Source: Pomphorhynchus laevis (Eukaryota; Acanthocephala; Palaeacanthocephala; Echinorhynchida; Pomphorhynchidae). From it: 64,000 nucleotides of DNA. The notes beneath the pieces were generated by a model. That model had not been told where the DNA came from. It saw only the letters and a program-made list of their open reading frames with translations, and made no database searches. The stretch spans positions 1-64,000 of the forward strand of contig WNNJ02002411.1 of the NCBI GenBank assembly GCA_012934845.2, in the 5' to 3' direction. The translations under genes and the position numbers were made by a program. Shown here piece after piece: positions 9,664-18,959 of the stretch (within the stretch, counting starts at the first letter, position 1; the number at the start of each line of letters is the position of its first letter).

Positions 9664-11190
9664 GCAGGCAAATGCGTGCCGGCGCACGCTTACATGATCA
9701 CAAGAAAAGAAATAAAAATCTAAGTCATGCTTCGAGAATGTGGGAACAGAGGTATTTGAATGCGATAAAGGAGAGAGATCGGCGGACGTCGAGTGAGAGC
9801 TGATTACAGACGAGAGGGCGGCGACAAGGAAGGATTGGATACCGTAGTTGTTGGAGTAATTGGTGATATAAAGTAAGATAGAATAACGGGAACGCAGCGA
9901 TAACGAGATGGGCAAGTGTCGTCTAAGAAAGGAATGTTGATGAACGATGGGGAGTCGATAGCGATGAGACGAAAAGTGACGAGAAGGCGGAGTTGGATGC
10001 AGATGAGCATGGTAAGATAGGCGAGTTGGGAAAGACGTGTGGATGTGTGGTCGAAGCGACGATGACGTAGACACACTCGAACGGCGGAGTTAATATTGCG
10101 TTATAGGGGTAGGATAATGGATTTTGGAGAATTGGCGAAAAGGCTAAGACAGTAATCGACTTTAGGGAAGAGAAGCAATGAAAGAAGATACATACAAGAA
10201 CGGAAGTCGATGAGGAAGCAGATACGGCGGATGTTGCAGAGAATTAAGTTAAACGAGATGACCTTGTCAAGGACAAATAGTTTAAGGGAAATGTGATCAT
10301 CAAAATGAAAATATAATAAAGTGAGATTACGGACTATGGTGATGATTGATGAGGTAAATTATACAAGAGGAAAAGATATGTTAGATTGACGCGGGAGGAT
10401 CCACATTATTTTGGATATGTCGGGGCTTAGAACGAGATGTTGATTGGAGATACGTTGGTAGATAGAAGAAAAACAGTTGAAAGCAGAAATTGCGATATCA
10501 TGCATGCGATGGGCGGGTGCATGATCATATATGAGGATGTCATCGGCGTATTGCATGATGTTAAAGGAGAGTGTTTTGATAAACGGAGAGAGATCGCCAA
10601 GCAGAAGAGAAAAAAACAGAGGACCGAGGACTGAATCTTGTGGGACCCAGCAGAAAATAGGGATGAAAGGGAGGATGATAAATTAGAACATACGCGAAAG
10701 AAACGGTCGGATAGATATGAGGCAAACCGTGCTACGGAGGAGGAAGAAAAGTCGTAATCATAACAAAGTCGAGAAAGGAGGATGGAGTGGTGACGATGTC
10801 GAAGACGGACGAGAGGTCGAGGGATATGAGAACACTATATAGAGCCTGGTCACGAGAAATAATCAGGTCGTTGTAAACTTTCATGCAGGCGATTTCGGTT
10901 GAGTTTCAGAGCGGAAAGCGGATTAGAACGGAAGGTACAGATTATATGAAGATAGATAAACGTTGATCTGTATTGAGATAAGTCGCTCTAAGAGCTGGGA
11001 AAGAGTAGGGAGGAGTGAAATGGGGCGATAGCTAGAAGGAAGTGAGGGGTCGAGCGATTGTTTCTTAAGGAGGGGACGAACGATGGTGGATTTCCATTGT
11101 GATGGAAATATACGACTGCGGATGGACGAGTTAAACAAGTTGGTGAGAAAAGGGGATAAGGATGATCATATGGATTTAAGTATGGGGGTA
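9664..11190 (-). mobile_element. LINE-C copy, RT to 3' tail
   Basis: Read from 11190 to 9664: RT N-terminal block IRSRIFPSQWKSTIVRPLLK, then SLPSSYRPISLLPTLSQLLE (11138-10923); a degraded palm; MQYADDILIYDHAPAHRMHD (10556-10490, motif C with intact ADD); KIMWILPRQ; then the C-terminal region ending at the LINE-C tail. The YRPISL, GPL-F and YADDI-IY pattern indicates an L2/CR1-group LINE. The 5' end is truncated at 11190, adjoining a plus-strand CR1 fragment. Plus-strand ORFs here are antisense. Confidence 0.75.
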
Positions 11191-11890
11191 TGCTACTGCA
11201 AATCTTCCAACATATGCTACTTGGCATGTACTGCGTGTCTTCTAAAGCGTTTATGATCATGTTTGTTAGGCTATTCAACAGTTACATCCGACCAATTCTG
11301 ACACATGCATCTCTTGCAGCATATTCTACTACAAAACGTGATCGTAGAGTTATCGAAAAGCCTTTGAGATGGTGTTCCAAACGTGTGCGTGGGCTATTTG
11401 CTGTCCCTTATGCAGAGCCTATGCGTAAATTGGGAATACAGACAATGTAGTACAACCATGGGAGAGCGACTTGACGATGGCTTACAGCATATTTTCGTCC
11501 AATGGTCATCTATTCATCGATGTTCTATCTGTGCGGACCGACCCAATCTGAGAGGACATGAACTTTGCTTGTCGCAGAAATACGTCTTTTCATCCCTCCG
11601 CAATTTTTAGCAGTCACGTGGTTCACATGTGGAACAGCCTCCCAATAGAAATTGTGATGGCCACTAATTATAGGACATTTAAGGGTCTCCTTAATAACAA
11701 GTTGAAGGGCAATATGGAAGAGCTCTCAATTTTTCTTTGACTGTCTTTTTTGTTTTTTTCTTTATATTCCCTTCTTTACATATTGTGATGCCCCTGTATA
11801 AGCATGCGCCCTCCTTTGGTGTCTATCGTAATAATAGTATAATTTCTTTTAAAATATTTTCAATATATTTTATAATTATTATTATTATAA
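11190..11890 (+). mobile_element. CR1-like LINE, RT C-terminal region and 3' tail
   Basis: Plus-strand reading gives VRLFNSYIRPILTHASLAAY, then RDRRVIEKPLRWCSKRVRGL, then SSHVVHMWNSLPIEIVMATN and YRTFKGLLNNKL. The Y-RPILTYAS--W, IE--QRR--K-V-G and V--WN-LP--VV-A-S---FK--L blocks are the thumb and C-terminal segments of CR1-type ORF2. The frame shifts twice. The 3' UTR ends in ATAATA-like repeats around 11870-11890, where it meets the tail of a minus-strand CR1 fragment. 5'-truncated. Confidence 0.65.
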
Positions 11891-12262
11891 CATACAAGAC
11901 AAAGCCTATATGGCTGTTCAGTCTGCTCACGAAAAAATAAAATAAAAAATTAAACAAAATGTAGAATTGATAGAGTTAAGAAAATCAGGGATACGATAGC
12001 TTCTCCATATTATCGATCTGTTCCAGACATATTCGCAATCGCTTCTTAAATAAAGTCAGCGTTGTGGAGGCAACAACGTATTCAGGAAGACTATTCCACA
12101 CGTTAACTACACGTCTTGACAATCTTGTGACAGGCGATAGTTTCCCAGTATGCTGTTTAAAAATTGTCATCGAATGATGTCGCCTGGATCTATTATTACG
12201 ACATGCCATAATATTTCGAGGATATCCATCAAATTTGTGCAATAATTTCCACGTATTATTGC
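11866..12262 (-). mobile_element. CR1-like LINE 3' end
   Basis: The frame 12242-11985 encodes MTIFKQHTGKLSPVTRLSRR, then VVNVWNSLPEYVVASTTLTL and FKKRLR, the last block of CR1-type ORF2 (V--WN-LP--VV-A----FK--L). The 3' UTR reads GTGAGCAGACTGAACAG, then GGCTTTGTCTTGTA, then ATAATA repeats. The same tail ends the plus-strand element at 20.2 kb, so both belong to one subfamily. Truncated just upstream of 12262. Confidence 0.7.
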
Positions 12263-12264
12263 AA

Positions 12265-12890
12265 TTATTTTAATATAAAATCTAGATTTGTTGAAATGTA
12301 CAGTTTTCTGCTGCATTCCTCATAGAATCAGGTATATTTTGTATAAAACGATGTTTAATACCCACCATTGATATCAGAAGTTTATTTTGAATTTTCTAAA
12401 TCTGAAAATGCCAAAATGTATGTTCAAACTGTAAAGTTTAGTTCTGTTTAAAAATTGTCTTGATTATTAAATACTTACAAGCAGGATCAATGAAACACTA
12501 TTATATTTTAAAATTTCGAATCTGCTGATTTGGAATTTTGGATCAAGATCAATAAAGTTTAACAAATTATTTGATTACTAAGTACTTACAAAGAATATAG
12601 AACATAGAAGAATATAGAGGAAAATTTGTGTGTTCAAGCAAATTACAGCTGTATTTCAACAAGTTGTAATCAATTTCAAAATGTTCACTAAAATATAAAG
12701 AAACGGAGGAAAACGACAAAATCGACTGTGAATGATAATGGATCCCAGCATTATGTAGAGTGTTCCATGACGGATTGCCTTGTGTGGGCTACTGTTTGGC
12801 TACCTCTTCGTCTTCCTTGAAATTTTCTAGATAGAGATTTTCTATACGGATTCTGTTCAGCGTCTCTTCGTAAAGAATTGATAGTTTCGA
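12265..12890. other. No gene recognised; possible 5' UTR of the LINE-B copy to the right
   Basis: AT-rich to about 12650, then slightly more GC-balanced up to 12890. No ORF with recognisable motifs. The right-hand part could be leader sequence of the following LINE-B element, but its 5' boundary is not identifiable. Confidence 0.35.
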
Positions 12891-13351
12891 AGAATGATCA
12901 ATCGTCTATCAGCCATGACAATTCAAATAGTATCATTTGTGACAAAGATGTTAGTGAAATACAATTCGAACAAAACTGTAGAAAACATCGAAAAGAACAA
13001 TTATTATCATCAAATGAAGAAAGCGGTTGATTTACAGACAATTCCCAAACATTGCAAGAGCAACACATTGTCACAGACTTCCTCTAAATCGAAAATGAAT
13101 AATTAAATCGAACATCCAACTCATTAATCGATAGATCATCACCGATTATCGAAAATAACAGTTTGGACAATGAAAATCTTATCAATAACGGAAATTTGGA
13201 TAGTGGAAACCTACAACGATAGTACAGTCAATCCGATATCAATTCAAGCTTCTCAACAACTCTTACTAATCCAGATGTATTTACTAATCCAATCAATGTT
13301 TATTCACCTAAGCGCTCTACATATGTTAACAGTCTTAATCAGTCAGATGAA

Positions 13352-13879
13352 GTGTATCTTAATCACAAAGATTCAAATCAATTCGAGTCATTGGCAAATG
13401 TTATACCTGATACATGCCAAATAAGTGGAGTCATTGATAGACCTCCACATAATCTTGATGGAAAATCAGTGATTTCCTCTGAGCAGCACTTTTCCCGCGC
13501 ACGCAAATATCATGATCCTTCTCGCGCTATCGTTTTCACTAATATACCTGAATCTATGTCGGTCAACATACAACATAGATTAGATGACGACTTATCCAAA
13601 GTTCGTGCGATACTATCAACCATTTTGGTAGCGTCACCGAAAGAGGTAACGTCCAAAATTAAACTATTAGCTTTGTTTCGAATTGGTAAAAAGCAGAATA
13701 ATCATCCTGGATTATTAAAAGCAATTTTTACCGACGCAGCGGCTGCCAAATCTATTTTGAGCAACTCCTATCATCTTAAAGGTTCTCCCGTTAGATTACT
13801 AAATGATCTTGACAAGTTTGAACGTGAACGTCTTCGGGAGGTTAGACAATTATTGAGATCGCGCTTAGATGCAGGATAA
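13352..13879 (+). pseudogene. LINE-B ORF1 (RNA-binding-like)
   Basis: 175 open codons ending in a stop at 13877. The second half carries the CR1-type ORF1 block: SKVRAILSTILVASPKEVTS, then KIKLLALFRIGKKQ, then AKSILSNSYHLKGSPVRLLN and ERLREVRQLLRSRLDAG. Such proteins are thought to coat the element RNA. Upstream frames (12894-13106, 13170-13424) are rich in N, S and K and probably represent the N-terminal part in shifted frames, so the true start cannot be assigned. A conserved NIPES motif (13545-13560) resembles the start of the globular domain. Confidence 0.65.
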
Positions 13880-14127
13880 ACAAACTTAAGAATTCGGAAT
13901 TTTCAAATTGTGCGACGATAGACTCGCTTGAATTGGACTCCGCTGTTTGTGGATTAGATTTAGCTCCTCTCGTCGCTTCTAGCTTATCCAACATACCCAT
14001 TACAAATACATGTGATTACTTAGATGACATTGTTTATCATCAATCACCGTTGTGGTCTGCTCTGGCGTGATCCAATAGTGCTAACAGTAAGGGAAATAAC
14101 ACATGTGATTCAATAAGCTCTAGTTCT

Positions 14128-15022
14128 GTGATCTTATATACTAACGCACGCAGTCTTCTTAATAAAATTCACAAATTGAAGCAACGTATTCAATATTCCC
14201 AGCCCTCGTTAATCGCAATAACAGAAAGCTGTCTTCACTCCGATATATCTGATCACGAGATTGAAATAGCTAATTATTCTTCTTATCGTGACGATAGGAT
14301 CATAAAGAGAGGAGGTGGGGTGATTTTATATGTACATAATAGTGTAGCTTTTATGACCTTGTGTCAAGTCTGAAAGTGGCACAGAAACACTATGGGGCGA
14401 TATATTACTGTCCGGTCATATGCTAGTTACTATTGGTCTTATATATCGTAGTCCAAGAATGGATATGTGTTCCATAGTTGATACATTATAAAAGTTTGGA
14501 TCCCGTAGTAATGTGGTAGTAGTGGGTGATCTAAATATGCCTTCTATATACTGGACTAACTACACATGCTTAGATAACAATAATTATTCATCAGCATTCC
14601 TTGATACTATCAATTTTCTTAATCTAACGCAACATGTCTCAATGTTTACTCGTTTCTCTTGAGACCATCAATCTTTGCTTGATATTTGTCTTACTTCCGA
14701 TAAATATTTGGTCACTGGTGTAATATATTTGGATCCCCTAGGCAGCTCTGACCATTCTGTTATTCGCTTTAATACAAACTTATCTAATATAGTATCACAA
14801 TCTGAGTCTTCATTTATGCCAGTACAATGTTTCAAAACCAATTTCAGTTTAGTACGTCAATCCCTTCTCGGTACAAATTGGTATGATCCATTGATTTTTG
14901 GAGTTGAATCATCTTGGCAACAATTTGAAACTCTAATGATATCGCTCATTCTACGTTTATCACCTCGTAAGGTAGCAACTGCCCGTGCACGCACAAATCC
15001 TTGGTTTGATAAGGAGTTTTAG
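14128..15022 (+). pseudogene. LINE-B ORF2 endonuclease
   Basis: APE-type endonuclease. Blocks: LYTNARSLLNKIHKLKQRIQ (catalytic N block), SLIAITESCLHSDISDHEIE (catalytic E), YRDDRIIKRGGGVILYVHNS, then after a frameshift near 14370 GLIYRSPRM, VVVVGDLNMPSIYW (metal-binding D/N), and LDICLTSDKYLVTGVIYLDP with DHSVIRFNTN (catalytic DH; the preceding S is retained as SSDH). The domain is complete in content but split by frameshifts and stops (about 14371-14674). Confidence 0.8.
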
Positions 15023-15372
15023 GAGGCATTGAGATCCAAGAAGCAAAAATTCGTAAGCATAGGGATTAGAAACTGATTATAGGTCATTTAAAAAGTGTCG
15101 GAATCATTTCACATATCTCAAGAGATTTAAAAAGCGGCAATTTGAACAAGTACTGGTAGGAAAGTCAGCCAACAATCCTAACATTATTTAAATATGCAAA
15201 TTTTAAAAGTATTGTTCGACCTTCTAGCTCTATAATTGGAAACAATAAACGCACTCTAGTCGATCATTTCGATATTGCTACTGCATTTGGTCGTAAATTT
15301 CTCGTATCAGCTACTACTTCTCTTCGTAATAAAATTACTCGTATTAATCCGTCAATTTTTGATATTCTTCAC

Positions 15373-16329
15373 TTGTTTACAGTTCAAGATGTTATAAAAG
15401 AGTTAAGACGACTGAAACCGTCGGGCTCGATTTGCCCAGATTTACTTCCCTCAATATATCTGAAGAATCTTCATGATGTCATTGCTGCGCCTTTATATAA
15501 GATATTTATAGCATCATTATATTACGGTATAGTCCTGAATGCATGGAAACGCTCTATCATTAAGCCGCTTCATAAGAAAAGTGATCGATCATGTGTAGAT
15601 AACTACCGACCAGTTAGTTTAACCTCTGTATCGTGACGTGTATTAGAGAGATTACTTTATCGGATAATCAGTAACTACCTAGAATCATACATGTTACTTT
15701 TTACTAATCAGCACGGATTCCGTAAAAACATTTTCACAGTAACCAACCTTTTATTGGCACAGGAAAGTTGGGGTTCCATAGTGGATGAGGGGTATGCTGT
15801 AGATGTCATATTTTTTGACGACTCCAAAGCATTTGATAATGTCCCTCATTATAAGTTGATTATGAAGATGAGTGCATTAAACATCAATCAAATTATCACT
15901 CGTTGGATATGCAACTTTCTTTCTGGTCGCACATACCAGGTCGCCATTCACGGTACCCTTTCCGAGCATTATTCAGTTTATGCCGGTGTCCCGCAAGCGT
16001 CTGTATTGGGTCCTCTGCTGTTTTGTATTTTTATCAACGATCTCTCCAGTGTAATAAGTTCGCATTCATTATTATTTGCAGACGATTTAAAAATTTGGAG
16101 AGCCATCAAGTCGGATTATGATCGAAACATTCTTCAATCAGATATTGACACGGTTCTTAAGTGGGCACGTTCTACTAATGGTCTGTATGGTAATGCCTCG
16201 AAGTGCACTTGCATGCACATTCGATCACGTAATATTGTTCCAGTGCCGATATATCATCTCGAGGATCGATTGATTAAATTGGTTACATGCGTATGGTTGG
16301 TTTCCTTCGCCGATCATTCAGCTATGTGA
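15373..16329 (+). pseudogene. LINE-B ORF2 reverse transcriptase
   Basis: CR1-like RT. N-terminal block: VIKELRRLKPSGSICPDLLP, WKRSIIKPLHKKSDRSCVDN, YRPVSLTSVS; one stop; then NQHGFRKNIFTVTNLLLAQE. Motif A: VIFFDDSKAFDNVPH (usually F-D-SKAFD). Motif B: AGVPQASVLGPLLFCIFIND, where the usual PQGS is PQAS. Motif C: LLFADDLKIW with intact ADD. The Gly-to-Ala change in motif B and the in-frame stop between 15636 and 15691 argue it is dead. It normally copies element RNA onto the nicked target. Confidence 0.8.
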
Positions 16330-16790
16330 GTACACGTTCTTTTAGAGTTCTTGCAAACGCTTTTGTACTAAGCCATTTGTTATATGCTTATCAATGTTCA
16401 TACCCTCGAACCAGAGATGAGATTACTCGACTTGAGAAGGTGCTACGTAGGGCAACAAAGTTAGTACATTCTTTGAGAGAACGTCCTTATGAGGACCGTC
16501 TTCGGTCTTTAAATATGCAGTCGTTATGTGATATTCGTGACTCGCGGGATCTGTGTCTTGTATGGGAGGTATTTCACAATGAACACCATGTGTTGCGTGA
16601 GCTCTTTAACATTCAATCAACTCGAGCTTTGCGAGGTCACTCGTTTTATCTTAGTCGCCGACGAATAGTACATTCTAGGACAATTCAATTTGGACAACGA
16701 ATAATAAATTCATTGAATCATTTAAGTGATGATATTGTAAATGCGGCGACTCGTGAGCTCTTTAAACGACATATTATTTTAAATTGTTGA
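16287..16790 (+). pseudogene. LINE-B ORF2 thumb/C-terminal domain
   Basis: 167 codons after a frame shift from the RT. Contains VLANAFVLSHLLYAYQCSYP, IEKVLR-like LEKVLRRATKLVHSLRERPY, EDRLRSLNMQSLCDIRDSRD and ends RTIQFGQRIINSLNHLSDDI with a final FKRHI. This is the conserved LP/FK C-terminus of CR1-type ORF2. The stop is at 16788-16790, followed by about 80 bp of 3' UTR. Confidence 0.7.
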
Positions 16791-16929
16791 CTGATTTGTT
16801 TTTGTTTTTCTCTGTTTCTTTTATTTTGACTATCGATTTGTCAGCAACTCTGAGCTATGCTCGTAACATTGTTTACATAATAATATACCATATAAATTAC
16901 ATGATATGTACCCTTAGATCTTTTTGAAA

Positions 16930-17343
16930 ATGCAGTGTGAGAAATCTTCTGAGCAGAAAAATAAACCAAAGCCAGTAATAACACAACGTAGAGTCATGCG
17001 AAACGGTCCGAATAGGACTCGATCGATTGTGGTAGAAGCGAGTAACACAATGCAGAAGTTAGAAGAACTGCAGTTATCCGGATCTCCCAAAAGCAAAAAA
17101 TCTAATAGGGAAATAAACGATCGATCCAGTAGTTCGTCTAATACAGCCGAGCGTATCCATGAAAATAAAGCAAAAGTACAACATACCCGAAATCAACGGC
17201 ACGATCCGGTCACCACATTAAAAAATTACAGAGAAATTTGGAAGAAATTCAAGATTCCTGGAGAGTGTCAACATTTACCATACCGATGGGCAATTAAATG
17301 TCGGCATCGTTCAATTATTGCTGCTGCACAGCATCGGCGATAA
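16930..17343 (+). CDS. Orphan basic ORF, 137 codons plus stop, not recognised
   Basis: An uninterrupted ORF from the ATG at 16930 (MQCEKSSEQKNKPKP) to TAA at 17341. It is rich in K, R, N, S and Q, with a poly-serine stretch (DRSSSSSNTAERI) and a C-terminal part RHDPVTTLKNYREIWKKFKI followed by PGECQHLPYRWAIKCRHRS. No transmembrane segment, signal peptide or known motif is visible. An AATAAA lies at 17566-17571. It starts 140 bp after the stop of the LINE-B ORF2 and could be host sequence, a retrogene fragment or chance. It is the only mid-length ORF here without transposon motifs. No function is proposed. Confidence 0.35.
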   Translation: MQCEKSSEQKNKPKPVITQRRVMRNGPNRTRSIVVEASNTMQKLEELQLSGSPKSKKSNREINDRSSSSSNTAERIHENKAKVQHTRNQRHDPVTTLKNYREIWKKFKIPGECQHLPYRWAIKCRHRSIIAAAQHRR

Positions 17344-17565
17344 GTGAGAATTACGTTTTCCGTCTAAAAAACATCGAGTTTATTGTAAAGATGTAAAATA
17401 CTTAAATATTTATCATAAATTACCGAATGTTCAGTCTAATAATTCATAGCTTGCGTGTTATTTGACAAATGTGCTATTCGATATCCATACAATCGATTAT
17501 TCTGAATACCTATTAACTGGTATTGGGAGTAAATCATGTTATTGTTTAGAATGAAGCCTAGAAAC

Positions 17566-17571
17566 AATAAA
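17566..17571 (+). promoter_or_regulatory. Possible polyadenylation signal AATAAA
   Basis: AATAAA 223 bp after the stop of the orphan ORF at 16930-17343. In AT-rich sequence this hexamer is common by chance, so it is only weak support for transcription of that ORF. Confidence 0.25.
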
Positions 17572-17599
17572 ATTTTGAAAAGCTTTGCTGTGTATTTAA

Positions 17600-17700
17600 T
17601 AATGAAGTAATTTTCTAAAGATGCCTAACAGAGGTCAGCGAAATATCAACTAAAATTTTCCTCTTTTCTTTGATCCAGTTCCAATAATTCTTTAAAAACA
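17600..17700 (+). repeat. Single unit of the hammerhead-like repeat found at 18.6-18.9 kb
   Basis: Matches the right arm of the 18.61-18.86-kb inverted pair: AATTTTCTAAAGATGC, then CAGCGAAATATCAA, then TTTCCTCTTTTCTTTGATCC and CAATAATT. The catalytic-core string is CTAAAGA here, so G5 of a hammerhead core (CTGANGA) is lost and this unit should be inactive even if the family encodes ribozymes. Stem II (GCCUAACAGAGGUCAGC) is partly preserved. Confidence 0.55.
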
Positions 17701-17913
17701 CAAAAGTTATGTAACATCTAGTGTGTTTTATCTACAGAAATTATGTATGGCGTTATAAAAATTACAGAAATCATTGAGTAAAAAATCGAATCTAGCATTT
17801 TGAGTGCGGAGGTTTTGAAGTATTGCAATTTCATGTGCTTTTTAACAATAAAACTTTAAATTAAAGAATGATTTTTATGTACATTGCTACTACGTACCGA
17901 TATTACAACTAAA

Positions 17914-18310
17914 CAGATCAGATAACTGATTCTACGTATTTTATGCTATAAAAGATAAATAAGATAAATAAAGATAAATAATTATATAAGATTTTATACA
18001 ATTTATATTTTAATCAAGTAAAAATAAAAAATTGAAATTTAAAATAAAAGTCAATTTCTATGAATTGACTAATAAATAACAGACAATGTATCAGAATAAA
18101 GATTATGGGTCATCAGGAGGAAATGCTATTTTATCAGTTTTCGTTCAATTGTCCTCAACCTAGCATAACAGCGGGTCCAAATACGAGTTAATGGCGTATT
18201 TCCTCAGATGAAATTTGATTATTTATTGTACTTCATTCTAATACAAAGCATATTGCTTGTTGTTCATTCATAATTTTTTCGCTTAATAACTTAAATAAAT
18301 TTAAATAATA
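17914..18310 (-). mobile_element. PLE 3'-end fragment
   Basis: Minus-strand homologue of 4380-4775. It contains the terminal ATACGTAGAATCAGTTATCT end, the CATCAGGAGG block (18112-18121), the hairpin arms AAATACG/CGTATTT at about 18180-18210 and the outward AATATGCTTTGTATTAGAAT region. No coding sequence remains. It is 5'-truncated near 18310. Confidence 0.75.
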
Positions 18311-18529
18311 TTTTTCGTCGGTTTAAATATAGCTAATTTAATGTTTTAAAAGTATTTTGTTAATATATACTTCTCCATTACAAGAAATAGGAATAAAATT
18401 CATTAAACTCGCTCGATAATTAGCGGAAAATAATAATGACGTATCAATAATACATAGAATCAGTATTTCTGGCAGAGGTCGTATTACAGGGAAAACAAAG
18501 TCCACAGGTCAATAATAAGATGCCAGCAG

Positions 18530-18606
18530 AACAAATCAGATCAGATAACTGAGTCTACGTATTTATACTATGTATAAATAAAAATAAATAATTATAAGAT
18601 TGCTCT
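18530..18606 (-). mobile_element. PLE 3'-terminal fragment, cut by the hammerhead-like repeat
   Basis: Only the last ~75 bp of the PLE end is present (AGATCAGATAACTGAGTCTA, then CGTATTTATACTATGTATAA). It is broken at about 18606, where the inverted repeat begins, which suggests the inverted repeat inserted into or next to it. Confidence 0.6.
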
Positions 18607-18663
18607 TTATTTATTAATAAATAATTATCGAAGCTGAATCAAAGAAAACATGAACTTATTTTT

Positions 18664-18700
18664 GATGTTTCGCTAACTTCTGTTAGCATCTTCAGAAAAT
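18664..18700 (-). ncRNA. Hammerhead-ribozyme-like motif (left arm)
   Basis: Minus strand reads UUUU-CUGAAGA-U-GCUAAC-AGAA-GUUAGC-GAAAC-AUC-AAAA. CUGAAGA fits the core CUGANGA, the stem is six perfect base pairs with a 4-nt loop, and GAAA follows directly. A-C-A-U-C could form a minimal stem III ending in a U-C cleavage dinucleotide, and UUUU/AAAA can start stem I. One extra U between A9 and stem II is atypical, so activity is uncertain. Confidence 0.45.
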
Positions 18701-18769
18701 TACATTTTCAGAAAATTATTTCAGGTAATTTTAATGTTTCTATGTTTTTTAAGCATAGAAAACATGGTA

Positions 18770-18812
18770 ATTTTCTGAAGATGCTAAGAGAAGTTAGCGA
18801 AATATCAAAAAT
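18770..18812 (+). ncRNA. Hammerhead-ribozyme-like motif (right arm)
   Basis: Plus strand CTGAAGA at 18775-18781, an extra T, then GCTAA...TTAGC (5-bp stem), GAAA at 18799-18802, then TATC. It is the inverted counterpart of the left arm. Stem I could form between UUUU (18771-18774) and AAAAA after the putative cleavage site at 18806. Same caveat: one extra U after A9. Confidence 0.45.
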
Positions 18813-18959
18813 AATTTCCTCTTTTCGTTGATCCAGCTCCAATAATTATTTATTAATAATGGATCATTATTAATTATTTAAAATATAATTTATTTTTTAT
18901 ATAAATTATTACAAATTCATAGCACGGTTTTCGTTCCAAGCGATCGTGTCTAACTGACC

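Larger units (their letters stand above)
12894..16870 (+). mobile_element. LINE-B copy (CR1-like), most complete in the window
   Basis: Order on the plus strand: ORF1 (12894-13879, N-terminal part frameshifted), ORF2 endonuclease (14128-15022), linker, RT (15373-16329) and thumb/C-terminal domain (16287-16790), then a short 3' UTR to about 16870. At roughly 4 kb with both ORFs it is nearly full length, but it has at least five frame interruptions and altered RT residues, so it is not functional. It is the reference for the fragments at 3.7-9.2 kb. Confidence 0.8.
18610..18862. repeat. Inverted pair of ~95-bp hammerhead-like units
   Basis: Left arm 18610-18708 and right arm 18763-18862 are imperfect reverse complements over ~95 bp (TTATTAATAAATAATTAT outer ends; CTGAAGATGCTAA inner part). 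A ~55-bp spacer itself holds TTTTCAGAAAATT palindromes. Each arm holds one CUGAAGA-stem-GAAA motif. The structure could be a foldback element or two monomers of a retrozyme-like repeat inserted head-to-head. Confidence 0.7.

Noticed and set aside
10437..10634. 65-codon plus-strand ORF
   Set aside because: Antisense to the LINE-C YADD region on the minus strand.
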